Shown: positions 52,770 to 61,364, numbered from the stretch's first letter. The stretch: 64,000 nt of DNA from Enterovirga rhinocerotis (GCF_004363955.1 NZ_SNZR01000011.1:310001-374000), one strand, 5' to 3'. Program-made: numbers and translations. Notes: a model not told the origin generated them from the letters alone.

Positions 52770-54592
52770 GCGTGAACCTTGTCGATGGTTTGGGCCGGAG
52801 ACATTCCGGCGGGGGGGAAGCAGAAGGCCACTCGTGTACCCTCTCCCTCGCGGCTGTCGATGGCGACCGTGCCGCCGTTCTGACGGGCGAAGCCGGCGAC
52901 CTGGGCGAGGCCGAGCCCCGTCCCGACGCCCGCCGCCTTGGTCGTGAAGAAGGGTTCGAAGGCGCGCCGCACCACCGCGGGCGTCATGCCGCTGCCTGTA
53001 TCGGCGACCGTGAGGCAAACGTCGCCCGGGGCGCCCGTCTGAGGCGGGGTCGCTTTGGTCTCGATCGTCACGGTGCCGCCTTCGGGCATCGCGTCGCGCG
53101 CATTGACGACGAGGTTGATGAGAGCCGTCTCGAGGCCGGCCCGGTCCGCGAGGATGGGCGGCAGGCCGGAGGCGAGATCGAATTCCAGGGCGGCCTTCTT
53201 GCCGATGCTCTGGTGGAGGAGATCCGACAGGCCGGAGACGATCTCGGAGACGTCGAGCCGCTGCGGATCCGGCGGTTGGCGCCGGGCGAAGGCCAGCAGT
53301 CTCGCGCAGAGCTGCGCCGCGCGCTCGGCGCCCGCCCGCGCATTGGCCACGTAGCGTTGCAGCGGCGTGTCCTCGTCGCCCAGCCGCCGGGTCATGCGAT
53401 CGAGATTGCCGATGACCACCGTCAGGAGGTTGTTGAAATCATGGGCGACGCCGGAGGTGAGCTGACCGATCGCCTCGAGCTTCTGCGACTGGCGGAGCTG
53501 CTCCTCGAGTTCGTCGAGGCTCCGCATCGCCGCGGCCCGTTCGCGCTCGGCGCGGGCGACGTCCTCGTAGGCCCAGAACTGGCGCATGGAGGCCGCGGTC
53601 ACGGCGGCCACCGCCGCGGCGAGGAGGCCTGTGACGACGCCGAACGCGATCGCCTGATCCCGCCATTCGGCGAGGACGCTTTGCGCGGTGCGTTCGATCG
53701 CCGTCGCCATCGGAAAGCCCGGGACGAGGTTCCAGGCGACGAGGCTCGGGGATCCGTCGATGGGGGAGGGGCCTTCCTCGACGCTCGGCGGCCTCGCTCC
53801 GATCAGATCGCGGAGAGCCGGCGCGTCGGTCCGCTGGCCTATGCGCTCGGTCGTCGGGTAGCGTGCGACCAGGGTCCCGTCGAGACGCCAGAGGCTCATC
53901 GATGTCCCGCGGCGCAGGACCAGCGCGCTGTAGGATCGCGCGAAATAGGACAGGTCGATGGCCGCATAGACGACGCCGGCGAGTTCGCCCGACGGGCTCA
54001 GGAGCCGCCGGGCGAGGTAGATCGACCAGTCTCCCGTGGCCCGGTTCTGCAGAGGTTCGCTGAGGAACGGCTCTGGGGCTCTCTCCCGCGTCATCCGGCG
54101 AAAGTGGTCCCTGTCGGACAGGTCGATCTCGGGCGTCGGGAAGCCGCGCGAATGCGCGACGAGACGCCCGTCGCGATCGATGACGCTGAGAGCGGCGAGC
54201 TGCGGCAGGCCGACCACCCGCAGGCGCAGCATGTCATGGAGCGTCCGGTCTCGGCGGTAGCGATCCAGCGCCTCCGGCGAGGCGCCTCCTTCCTGCCGGA
54301 TGTCGCCCTCGACGGTCTGCAGGACGAGATCGATGCTCTCCAGGGCGCGCCCGATGCTCTGCGCCGAAAGACCGTTGAGGTTCAGGAGGGCGACCTTCGC
54401 CGCCTTGACCTCGCGCTGGCGCGCTTCGGCAACGAGAAGCATGGCGCCGATGCCGACGAGCGCGAGCACCACGACGCCCGTGGCCAGCGCCGCCTGGACG
54501 GGGCGGCTGGCTCGCAGACGCGTCAGAAAACGTCGCGAAGGTGTGGTCGGCGCGCCTTCGGGAGGCAGCTTTCCGGGCATCAGCGTCGCCAT
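52766..54592 (-). CDS. Membrane sensor histidine kinase with periplasmic PDC/dCache-like domain
   Basis: A 608-residue kinase. Transmembrane helix 1 lies near residues 32-54, a large periplasmic region to about 300 looks like a double-PDC sensor (LVAHSRGFPTPEIDLSDRDH, then YLARRLLSPSGELAGVVYAA), transmembrane helix 2 follows near 305-325, and the cytoplasmic part has the HisKA site TSGVAHDFNNLLTVVIGN and HATPase motifs NLVVNARDAMPEGG, DTGSGMTPAVV and GVGTGLGLAQVAGF. No response regulator is fused or adjacent downstream. AGGAGAGG before ATG 54592 sets the start. It overlaps the CitE-like gene by four bases. PDC domains often bind small organic acids or amino acids. Confidence 0.88.
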   Translation of the reverse strand: MATLMPGKLPPEGAPTTPSRRFLTRLRASRPVQAALATGVVVLALVGIGAMLLVAEARQREVKAAKVALLNLNGLSAQSIGRALESIDLVLQTVEGDIRQEGGASPEALDRYRRDRTLHDMLRLRVVGLPQLAALSVIDRDGRLVAHSRGFPTPEIDLSDRDHFRRMTRERAPEPFLSEPLQNRATGDWSIYLARRLLSPSGELAGVVYAAIDLSYFARSYSALVLRRGTSMSLWRLDGTLVARYPTTERIGQRTDAPALRDLIGARPPSVEEGPSPIDGSPSLVAWNLVPGFPMATAIERTAQSVLAEWRDQAIAFGVVTGLLAAAVAAVTAASMRQFWAYEDVARAERERAAAMRSLDELEEQLRQSQKLEAIGQLTSGVAHDFNNLLTVVIGNLDRMTRRLGDEDTPLQRYVANARAGAERAAQLCARLLAFARRQPPDPQRLDVSEIVSGLSDLLHQSIGKKAALEFDLASGLPPILADRAGLETALINLVVNARDAMPEGGTVTIETKATPPQTGAPGDVCLTVADTGSGMTPAVVRRAFEPFFTTKAAGVGTGLGLAQVAGFARQNGGTVAIDSREGEGTRVAFCFPPAGMSPAQTIDKVHA

Positions 54593-54668
54593 GCCTCTCC
54601 TGCGGCTTGCGGTGCCGCAAGGGTAGCGAAGAGGAGACGCTCCGGGAAGCTTGGCCGTGGCGTTGCGC

Positions 54669-56042
54669 TCACGCCGGCAGCCGGACGGTCGCCCGCAAAC
54701 CCCCGAGCGGGCTGTCGCCGAGGATGATGTCGCCGCCATGGGAGCGCGCGATATCCCGCGCGATGGCGAGGCCGAGGCCGGAGCCGCCCTCGTCCTGGTT
54801 GCGGGCTTCGTCGAGCCGGACGAAGGGCCGGAAGACCTCTTCCCGCTTGTCCGGGGGGATGCCGATGCCGTCGTCGTCGACATGGATCACCAGCCAGCGC
54901 GTCTCGTGATTGGCGGTGATGGCGATGCGGTCGCCGTGGCGGGCCGCGTTCGAGACGAGGTTGAACAGCAGGCGCCGGAAGGCATCGACGCGGACCGCGA
55001 TGTTCGGTTCGCCGGCGATATCGAGCGTCGTATGGTGGCCGGCCCGCTCAGCGTCGGCCTTCAGCTCCTCGAGCAGCGGGCGCAGGTCCGTCGGCACGGC
55101 GGCCTCGCCCGTGTCGCCGCGCGCGAAGGCGAGATAGCCTTCCAGCATGCGGTTCATTTCGTCGACGTCGCGCTTGAGATCCTCCGTCTCGGGCGTCTCT
55201 TCGAGAAGCGCGAGCGAGAGCCGGAAGCGGGTGAGGATCGTGCGCAGATCGTGGCTGACGCCGTTCAGCATGGTCGTGCGGCTCTCGAGCGCCCGCTCGA
55301 TGCGCCGTTTCATGTCGATGAAGGCGAGTCCGGCCTGACGCACCTCGCGTGCCCCGCGCGGGCGGAACTCGATCTCGCGGCCGCGGCCGAAATCCTCGGC
55401 CGCCGTCGCGAGCTTCTGGATGGGTCTGATCTGGTTCCTCAGGAACAGGATGGCGACGGTGAGGAGCACGAACGACGTCGTGACCATCCAGACGAGGAAG
55501 ATGTGCGAGTTCGAGGCATAGGCGAGGCTGCGGCGGGCGAGGACCCGCATCACCCCGTCCTTGAGCTGGATGCGGATCTCGATGAGGTTCGAGCGCCCGA
55601 CCGTGTCGATCCAGAACGGGCGGCGGACCTGCTTCGTGATCTCGTCGGACAGCGCTTCGTCGAGAAGCGAGAAGAACGGCTTCGGACCCGGCGGCGGAAG
55701 CGCATCGCCCTTGCGGAACTCGACATCGAGCACGAGCCGCTCGGCAGCGATCCGCGAGAGCTGATCCGGGCCCGGATGGAGCGGGTCGGTCTCGTAGAGG
55801 TCGATCAGGGCGGCCATGTCGGCGGTCACGGCTGCCGACAGGCGCTGCGTCACGAGCTGCCAATGGCGCTCCATGAAGACATAGGCGACGACCGATTGGA
55901 GCAGGACGACCGGTGTGATGATGATGATCAGCGAGCGGGCGTAGAGGCCCTTCGGCAAAGCCCCGGACAGCGCCCGGCGCGCGAGCCGGAACGCCCCGCG
56001 CAGGTGGCGGAACGAGGGGCGGGCGGGCGCGCGCATCGCCAT
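54669..56042 (-). CDS. EnvZ/RstB-type sensor histidine kinase
   Basis: A 457-residue kinase: transmembrane helices near residues 37-58 and 183-203, HAMP-type linker, HisKA box with the phosphorylated His in NGVSHDLRTILTRFRL, and HATPase motifs NLVSNAARHGDRIAI, DDDGIGIPPDKREE and GGSGLGLAIARDIARSHGG. The RTIL form replaces the more common RTPL and is usual for this alphaproteobacterial subgroup. ATG 56042 overlaps the regulator stop as TGATG; GTG 56045 is one codon earlier. It is the partner of the OmpR-type regulator immediately upstream. Confidence 0.92.
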   Translation of the reverse strand: MAMRAPARPSFRHLRGAFRLARRALSGALPKGLYARSLIIIITPVVLLQSVVAYVFMERHWQLVTQRLSAAVTADMAALIDLYETDPLHPGPDQLSRIAAERLVLDVEFRKGDALPPPGPKPFFSLLDEALSDEITKQVRRPFWIDTVGRSNLIEIRIQLKDGVMRVLARRSLAYASNSHIFLVWMVTTSFVLLTVAILFLRNQIRPIQKLATAAEDFGRGREIEFRPRGAREVRQAGLAFIDMKRRIERALESRTTMLNGVSHDLRTILTRFRLSLALLEETPETEDLKRDVDEMNRMLEGYLAFARGDTGEAAVPTDLRPLLEELKADAERAGHHTTLDIAGEPNIAVRVDAFRRLLFNLVSNAARHGDRIAITANHETRWLVIHVDDDGIGIPPDKREEVFRPFVRLDEARNQDEGGSGLGLAIARDIARSHGGDIILGDSPLGGLRATVRLPA

Positions 56043-56764
56043 CACGCGTCGATGACGAGCCGATACCCGACGCCGCGGACCGTCTGCAGAAAGGCGGGGT
56101 TCGCCGGATCCAGCTCGATCTTGCGGCGCAGCCTGTTCATCTGGACGTCGACCGCGCGTTCGTTCGGCCCGCCGCCGGCCCCGCCGGACAGTTCCTCGCG
56201 AGAGACCTCTCCCCCGCCGCGCTGGCCGAGCAGCGCCAGGATCTCCCGCTCGCGATCGGTGATGCGGATGACCTCGCCGCCGCGGGCGAGCTCCCCCCGG
56301 TCGAAGCGGAAGGTGAAGGGTCCGAACCGGATCGTCGCCGGCAGCGGCTTCGTCTCCGCCTCGGCCTGGGGCGCGCGTTTCAGGATGTTGCCGAGTCGCA
56401 GGATCAGTTCGCGCGGGTCGAAGGGCTTGGTCAGGTAGTCGTCGGCGCCGGTTTCGAGCCCCTTGATCCTGTCCTCCGGCTCGGCCTGCGCGGTCAGCAT
56501 CAGCACGGGCAGGGCGCAGCCCTCGGCGCGCCGGCCACGCAGGAACTCGACCCCGCTCTCGCCCGGCATCATCACGTCGAGCACGATCGCGTCGAAGACG
56601 ACATTCCGGGATTTGGCGCGCGCATCCGGCGCGCTCGCGGCGGTCGTGACGCGATAGCCGCGCTCGCGCAGGAAGCGGGATAGAAGCTCGCGCAGTCGCC
56701 GGTCATCATCGACCACCAGGATGTGGGGCGCGTCGTCCGGCGGGTCGGTTCGTGGGGACGTCAT
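56042..56764 (-). CDS. OmpR-family response regulator (PetR-like)
   Basis: A 240-residue regulator with a receiver domain (ILVVDDDRRLRELLSRFL; phosphorylated Asp 63 in DAIVLDVMMPGESG; Lys in DDYLTKPFDPREL) and a winged-helix DNA-binding domain (ITDREREILALLGQ, then NERAVDVQMNRLRRKIELD, FLQTVRGVGYRL). It follows the MarR gene by three bases and precedes its kinase. The MarR-OmpR pairing resembles Rhodobacter petP-petR, whose pair is needed for normal electron-transport gene expression; equivalence here is inference. Confidence 0.93.
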   Translation of the reverse strand: MTSPRTDPPDDAPHILVVDDDRRLRELLSRFLRERGYRVTTAASAPDARAKSRNVVFDAIVLDVMMPGESGVEFLRGRRAEGCALPVLMLTAQAEPEDRIKGLETGADDYLTKPFDPRELILRLGNILKRAPQAEAETKPLPATIRFGPFTFRFDRGELARGGEVIRITDREREILALLGQRGGGEVSREELSGGAGGGPNERAVDVQMNRLRRKIELDPANPAFLQTVRGVGYRLVIDA

Positions 56765-56767
56765 CCC

Positions 56768-57322
56768 TCAGGGATTATCACTCCCGCCGGGCTCCCGCAC
56801 CCCGCAGCGTTCCGGCCGGTCGATCATCCTGCTCAGGAAAAGACGCGCTGCGGCCTCCAACTCGCCGTCCTCGTCTCGGCCGAGCGCGCGCCGGATGCGC
56901 CGCGTCTGGATGCGGACGAGGCGATCCGACAGGTCGAGCCCCGCCTCGGTCGGATAGAGCAGGCGCTGCCGGCGGTCCTGGGCGCCCACGCGCGCCTCGA
57001 CGAAGCCCTTGTCGACCAGCTCCTTGAGGACCCGGTTCAGGCTCTGCTTCGTGATCTGGAGAAGATCGAGCAGGTCGGCCACGGGAAGCCCCGGCCGGCG
57101 CGCCACGAAATGGACGACGCGATGATGGGCACGTCCGAAGCCGAGTTCGCTGAGGACGCGGTCCGGATCGCCGACGAAATCGCGGTAGGCGAAGAAGAGA
57201 AGCTCGATGAGCTCGTAGGCGGGCGGGAGCGGCCGCGCCTCGGGCCGCCGGCCCGCGATGTCTTGCGCGCTGTCCAGGGAGGTCGTCACGCCATCCTCGA
57301 GATACGTCAGCCTTGTTGACAT
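56768..57322 (-). CDS. MarR-family transcriptional regulator (PetP-like)
   Basis: A 184-residue winged-helix regulator: FGRAHHRVVHFVARRPGLPV, LLDLLQITKQSLNRVLKELV (recognition helix) and the wing AQDRRQRLLYPTEAGLD. It leads the marR-ompR-envZ set and faces ilvE. ATG 57322 lies inside an 11-base-arm inverted repeat (57299-57327), the likely autoregulatory operator. Effector unknown. Confidence 0.9.
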   Translation of the reverse strand: MSTRLTYLEDGVTTSLDSAQDIAGRRPEARPLPPAYELIELLFFAYRDFVGDPDRVLSELGFGRAHHRVVHFVARRPGLPVADLLDLLQITKQSLNRVLKELVDKGFVEARVGAQDRRQRLLYPTEAGLDLSDRLVRIQTRRIRRALGRDEDGELEAAARLFLSRMIDRPERCGVREPGGSDNP

Positions 57323-57327
57323 ATCTC
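57299..57327. promoter_or_regulatory. Inverted repeat overlapping the MarR start, candidate operator
   Basis: Left arm GAGATACGTCA (57299-57309) and right arm TGACATATCTC (57317-57327) are reverse complements with one mismatch, around a seven-base spacer. The right arm contains the MarR gene start codon (57320-57322) on the minus strand. Position and symmetry fit MarR-type operator binding. Confidence 0.6.
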
Positions 57328-57411
57328 AGGGGCGCCGATAGCCGTCAAGTCGTCTTCGAGCCCGGTTCGCCGACCCGTTCCGGCTGCACGAAGCCCCGGG
57401 AGGAACGGTCA

Positions 57412-58296
57412 ATGAGCGTGGTCCCCTTCGATCAGCGCGACGGCTGGATCTGGTACAACGGCGACCTCGTGCCGTGGCGGGACGCGAAGCTCCACGTGCT
57501 CTCGCACGGGCTGCATTACGCGTCGTCCGTCTTCGAGGGCGAGCGGGCCTATGACGGCGTGATCTTCAAGTCGCGCGAGCATTCCGAGCGCCTGAGGCAT
57601 TCCGCGGAACTGCTCGATTTCGAGATCCCCTATTCGGCCGAGGAACTCTGCGCGGCCAAGGCGCTGTGCGTCGAGCGGAACGGCGATCCCAACGTCTATG
57701 TCCGGCCGGTCGCCTGGCGCGGCTCCGAGATGATGGCCGTCGCGGCCCAGAACGCGACCATCCACGTCGCCATCGGCGTCTGGCCCTGGCCCTCGATGTT
57801 CGACGTCGCGACCAAGATGAAGGGCATCCGGCTCGACATCGCCGATTGGCGCCGGCCCGATCCGGCCTGCGCGCCGTCCGCCTCCAAGGCGGCCGGCCTC
57901 TACATGATCGCGACGATGTCGAAACATGCCGCGGAGCGGAAGGGCTATGCGGATGCCCTCATGCTCGACTGGCAGGGCCGCGTCGCCGAATGCACGGGCG
58001 CGAACGTGTTCTTCACCCGCGGTGGACAGCTCCACACGCCGCTCGCCGACTGCTTCCTCGACGGCATCACCCGGCGCACGATCATCGACCTCGCCCGGCG
58101 CCGCGGCATCGAGACCGTGGAGCGCCGCATCATGCCGGGGGAACTGCCGAGCTTCAACGAGTGTTTCATCTGCGGCACCGGCGCCGAGGTGACGCCGGTG
58201 TCCGAGATCGGTCCGCATCGCTACGTCCCCGGAAACATCTCGCGGATGCTGATCGAGGATTACGCTGCCGAGGTCCGGCCGGGCGCGGCGATTTGA
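57412..58296 (+). CDS. ilvE: Branched-chain-amino-acid aminotransferase
   Basis: A 294-residue class IV aminotransferase making valine, leucine and isoleucine from keto acids with glutamate. Marks: LHVLSHGLHYASSVFEGERA, the NVYVRPVAWRGSEMMAV block, SKAAGLYMIATMSKHAAERK with the PLP Lys, CTGANVFFTRGG and CGTGAEVTPVSEIGPHRY. GGGAGGA precedes ATG 57412. It is divergent from the MarR gene; the adjacent regulator may or may not control it. Confidence 0.92.
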   Translation: MSVVPFDQRDGWIWYNGDLVPWRDAKLHVLSHGLHYASSVFEGERAYDGVIFKSREHSERLRHSAELLDFEIPYSAEELCAAKALCVERNGDPNVYVRPVAWRGSEMMAVAAQNATIHVAIGVWPWPSMFDVATKMKGIRLDIADWRRPDPACAPSASKAAGLYMIATMSKHAAERKGYADALMLDWQGRVAECTGANVFFTRGGQLHTPLADCFLDGITRRTIIDLARRRGIETVERRIMPGELPSFNECFICGTGAEVTPVSEIGPHRYVPGNISRMLIEDYAAEVRPGAAI

Positions 58297-58318
58297 GAGC
58301 ACTCTGACGGAGACCGAG

Positions 58319-58753
58319 ATGCGCCTTTCGATTCTGTCACTGGTGGCGCTTCTGGCTGCGGCGCCGGCCGTGGCGCGGGAGCCCGCAGCCGCTCTGCAAT
58401 CCTGGGGCATCCTCGGAAGCTGGGCTCCGTCCTGCGAGGCCCCTCCGAGCGACGACAACGTCTATTACATCTGGCTCGAGCGGGACGGAGATGCCTTCCT
58501 CCAGCGCAAGGGCGGCACCTTCGGTGATACCAGCCCCATCAGCGCCGCCCGCGTCACGCCGGAGGGCCTCCTCGAATACCATGTCAGCTTCGGCCGGCAG
58601 GTGATGATCAACAGCTGGGGCCGGGGCGAGAAGGGCATCCGCATCTTCGCCAACCGCTACGAAGGCGGTCGCCCGACCGTCCGGGACGGGCGGCTCGTGC
58701 ATAACGGAAAGCCGACGCCCTGGCATTCGCGCTGCGACGGCGCGCCGGCCTGA
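58319..58753 (+). CDS. Secreted protein of unknown function
   Basis: A 144-residue ORF with a typical signal peptide (MRLSILSLVALLAAAPAVA, cleavage before REPAA). The mature part includes WGILGSWAPSCEAPPSDDN, YYIWLERDGDAFLQRKGGTF and a paired C-terminal Cys (WHSRCDG). The two Cys could form a disulfide. No family is recognised. It lies 22 bases downstream of ilvE on the same strand, so it is probably co-transcribed. Confidence 0.72.
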   Translation: MRLSILSLVALLAAAPAVAREPAAALQSWGILGSWAPSCEAPPSDDNVYYIWLERDGDAFLQRKGGTFGDTSPISAARVTPEGLLEYHVSFGRQVMINSWGRGEKGIRIFANRYEGGRPTVRDGRLVHNGKPTPWHSRCDGAPA

Positions 58754-58846
58754 TTTCGGTCGCGCTTCCGCCCCGTCATGCCTTGTGATCGGGGCAGCCC
58801 CGTTCCATATACATGCGCGAGGGGATGCACCCTCCACGAGGAACGC

Positions 58847-59797
58847 ATGATCAATCGCTTCAGGACCCTTACCCGCACGGCGCTCGTCGCCGGGCTCGTG
58901 ACGGTGCTCGCGGCGCCGATCGCCGAGGCGCGGCCGGGCGGCGGCAAGAGTTTCGGATCGCGCGGCGGATCGTCCTGGTCGGCACCGAAGCCGACGCCGA
59001 CGGCCCCGCGGGGCGGTGCCCCGATCCAGCGCAGCGAGACGCCGAGCACGGCGCAGCGGCCCGGCATGGCCGCACCGACCGCGGCTCAGCCTCGCCGCTT
59101 CGGTCTCGGCACCGGCATCATGGCCGGTCTTCTCGGCGCGGGCCTCTTCGGTATGCTGACGGGCAGCGGCTTCTTCGGCGGCATCGCCGGGCTCGCCTCG
59201 ATCCTCGGCTTCCTCTTCCAGATCGCGCTGATCGCCGGCCTCGTCTGGCTCGCGCTCCGCTTCTTCCGCAGGCGGCAGGAGCCGGCTTTCGCGACGCCTG
59301 GCGCCGCGCCTCAGCCGGACCGGTCCGCAGGTCCGATGCCGGGCGCGCAGCGCAGCGGCCTCGGCGGTTTCGGCGGCGGCGGGCGTCAGCCGATCGAGAT
59401 CGGGCCCGAGGACTACCAGGCCTTCGAGCGCAGCCTCGGCGAGATCCAGCTCTCGTATGGCCGCGGTGACGCGATGGCACTGCGCCGCCTCGCGACGCCC
59501 GAAATGGCCGGCTACATGGAACAGGATCTCGCGGCCGATCGGGCGCGTGGCATTCGCAACGAGGTCAGCCAGCCGAAGCTGCTCCAGGGCGATCTCGCCG
59601 AGGCGTGGCGCGAGGGCACGACCGAATACGCGACGGTCGCCATGCGGTTCGAGATCGTCGAAGCCCATGTCGAGATCGCGCGCGGCCGGGTTGTCGAGGG
59701 CAACCGGACCGCTCCGACCGAGGCCACGGAAATCTGGACCTTCCGTCGCGACATGAAGGGCCCCTGGCTCCTCTCGGCGATCCAGCAGGCGGCCTGA
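58847..59797 (+). CDS. Tim44-like domain protein
   Basis: A 316-residue protein with an N-terminal signal/anchor (LTRTALVAGLVTVLAAPIAE), a Gly/Pro-rich linker with GGKSFGSRGG, a membrane pair (GIMAGLLGAGLFGMLTGSGF; LGFLFQIALIAGLVWLAL), and a C-terminal Tim44/MRP-L45-like domain (QAFERSLGEIQLSYGRGDAM; WTFRRDMKGPWLLSAIQQ). The mitochondrial Tim44 domain tethers to the import machinery; alphaproteobacterial members are poorly characterised membrane-linked proteins. ATG 58847 follows CACGAGGAACGC. A strong hairpin terminator follows. Confidence 0.85.
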   Translation: MINRFRTLTRTALVAGLVTVLAAPIAEARPGGGKSFGSRGGSSWSAPKPTPTAPRGGAPIQRSETPSTAQRPGMAAPTAAQPRRFGLGTGIMAGLLGAGLFGMLTGSGFFGGIAGLASILGFLFQIALIAGLVWLALRFFRRRQEPAFATPGAAPQPDRSAGPMPGAQRSGLGGFGGGGRQPIEIGPEDYQAFERSLGEIQLSYGRGDAMALRRLATPEMAGYMEQDLAADRARGIRNEVSQPKLLQGDLAEAWREGTTEYATVAMRFEIVEAHVEIARGRVVEGNRTAPTEATEIWTFRRDMKGPWLLSAIQQAA

Positions 59798-59823
59798 CGG
59801 GCCGTCGACCCACGGAATGCGGA

Positions 59824-59854
59824 ACGGCCGGCGTCATCGCCGGCCGTTTTCGTT
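59824..59854 (+). terminator. Rho-independent terminator after the Tim44-like gene
   Basis: ACGGCCGGCG and CGCCGGCCGT form a perfect ten-pair stem with a TCAT loop, followed by TTTTCG. It begins 27 bases after the Tim44-like stop. Confidence 0.85.
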
Positions 59855-60014
59855 TCGGGCGGCCCTCGCGCGCGCTCGAAACGCCGCCGAGTGCATGAGC
59901 GCAGTCGGGATCAGCCTCCTCACCTGCGACCGTACGCAGCGTCTTCTTCCGGAACCGTCCGCCTTCGCTCTGGTTGGTCCGGGAAGCTCGACAATTCGGA
60001 GAGGAGACGAACGA

Positions 60015-60305
60015 ATGCACGTCGTTCACCACGCCGTCGCGCCCGCCTGTGGAATGATGCCGATATCTGCCTGGATCGCCGGCCCCGGCTCGCCCCGTCC
60101 CGCCAACCCGGACCATGAGCCGATCCCCGGCGGCAACATTCCGACGGAGGTGCCGCCGACCTCGCCGGACGAAATGCCGGATATCGGCCCGACCGGGCCG
60201 CGAACGCCTTATCCGGTCAACGATCCCGGCATCAGCGAGCCGACCGGACCGGGTTCGGAGCCGGATTATCTTCCCGGCAAGCCGTCGAGCCCGATGCAGC
60301 TGTAG
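60015..60305 (+). CDS. Small Pro/Gly-rich protein of unknown function
   Basis: A 96-residue ORF beginning MHVVHHAVAPACGMMPISAW, preceded by a good GAGGAG. The rest is dominated by Pro, Gly, Asp and Glu (GNIPTEVPPTSPDEMPDIG; GPRTPYPVNDPGISEPTG; GSEPDYLPGKPSSP). It looks intrinsically disordered. No family assigned, though similar short acidic Pro-rich proteins are common in this order. The frame is open upstream but the ribosome-binding site supports this start. Confidence 0.6.
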   Translation: MHVVHHAVAPACGMMPISAWIAGPGSPRPANPDHEPIPGGNIPTEVPPTSPDEMPDIGPTGPRTPYPVNDPGISEPTGPGSEPDYLPGKPSSPMQL

Positions 60306-60311
60306 CCGTGC

Positions 60312-60701
60312 TCAGTGGTCCCCGAGGGACTTGCGGATGTCTCGGGGAGAGTTGAGGATTTCGAGGAGGCCCTGCGCCACGTGCCGGGCCTCTTCGTCGT
60401 TCAGGCGCAGCACGAAGGGGGGCAGGGGGCCGGCCTGGAGAGCGACCACAGCCTGGCCATCCTCGTCGGTGCCGATGTCGATGGCGGGCGAGGTCACGTC
60501 CAGATACTCGTCCTCGCCATAGGCCTCGGTCGGCTCGGCCTGGGGATCCTCGTCCTGGTCGATCTTCAGCAGCATCTGGCCGAGCGCAAGGATGAGCGAC
60601 TGGGCCGTGCCAGGGTCCATCACCACCGCAGTCGTATGATCGTTCTTCTCGAAGGCGAGTTGGATGTTGTTGCCTTCGAGAGTCACCGAGATGCCGGTCA
60701 T
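60312..60701 (-). CDS. Conserved-looking protein of unknown function
   Basis: A 129-residue soluble ORF starting MTGISVTLEGNNIQLAFEKN, with a central acidic stretch (QDEDPQAEPTEAYGEDEYLD) and a C-terminal helix (NDEEARHVAQGLLEILNSPR). It has no signal peptide or membrane segment. No family recognised. It ends six bases from the Pro-rich gene stop, convergent with it. The amino-acid balance looks like a normal protein rather than antisense noise. Confidence 0.55.
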   Translation of the reverse strand: MTGISVTLEGNNIQLAFEKNDHTTAVVMDPGTAQSLILALGQMLLKIDQDEDPQAEPTEAYGEDEYLDVTSPAIDIGTDEDGQAVVALQAGPLPPFVLRLNDEEARHVAQGLLEILNSPRDIRKSLGDH

Positions 60702-60833
60702 ATCGTGTCCGAGCCAGAACTGATAAGCCCCATATAGGCGCTTTGTTCGGCCAGTGTGAGAGGAGGTTGGCTTTCATCGGCACATCGTGAACAGCAGCCG
60801 GGTGACGAAACGGAAGCGCAAGCCCATCACGCC

Positions 60834-61364
60834 ATGAAAACGACACCCGAGGCGATCCTCGCGCGCCTGTCCGCGCTCGGCATCCCGCACGAGACGCACC
60901 GGCACGAAGCGGTCTTCACCGTGGCGCAGTCGGCTCCGGTCAAGGCTGCGATCGCGGGCGCGCATACGAAGAACCTGTTCCTGAAGGACCGCAAGGGCAG
61001 CCTCTTCCTCGTCACCGCCAAGGACGACACGCAGATCGACCTGAAGCGCCTCCACGAGACGATCGGGGCGGCGAGCCGCCTGTCGTTCGGCTCGGCCGAG
61101 CTTCTCGTCTCCGTCTGGGGCGTCGAGCCGGGCTCGGTGACGCCCCTCGGCGCGGTGAACGACGTTCCGGCCAGCGTCCGCGTGATCCTCGACGAGCGCC
61201 TGATGGGTTTCGAGCGCGTCAACGTCCATCCGCTCGTCAACACCATGACGACGGGCCTCGCGCCCTCCGACCTCGTCGCATTCCTCGTCGCGACTGGGCA
61301 CGAGCCGGCCATCCTGGCGCTGCCGGCTCCCCCTTCCGAGCCCGACATGCGCTCCGGCGATTGA
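60834..61364 (+). CDS. YbaK/ProX-domain aminoacyl-tRNA deacylase-type protein
   Basis: A 176-residue protein of the YbaK/Cys-tRNA(Pro) or Pro-tRNA-editing family. Marks: IPHETHRHEAVFTVAQS, the conserved Lys in HTKNLFLKDRKG, RLSFGSAELLVSVWGV, GSVTPLGAVNDVPASVRVIL and HPLVNTMTTGLAPSDLVAFL. It would remove mischarged amino acids from tRNA in the cytoplasm. ATG 60834 (MKTTPEAILARL) is chosen from family length; the open frame extends upstream. The thioredoxin gene follows 60 bases later on the same strand. Confidence 0.88.
   Translation: MKTTPEAILARLSALGIPHETHRHEAVFTVAQSAPVKAAIAGAHTKNLFLKDRKGSLFLVTAKDDTQIDLKRLHETIGAASRLSFGSAELLVSVWGVEPGSVTPLGAVNDVPASVRVILDERLMGFERVNVHPLVNTMTTGLAPSDLVAFLVATGHEPAILALPAPPSEPDMRSGD

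Noticed and set aside
52772-54727. Plus-strand open frame of 651 codons
   Set aside because: Antisense to the sensor kinase with clear HisKA and HATPase motifs.
57313-57411. Longer ilvE start upstream of ATG 57412
   Set aside because: The extension overlaps the MarR operator and lacks family similarity; GGGAGGA supports ATG 57412.
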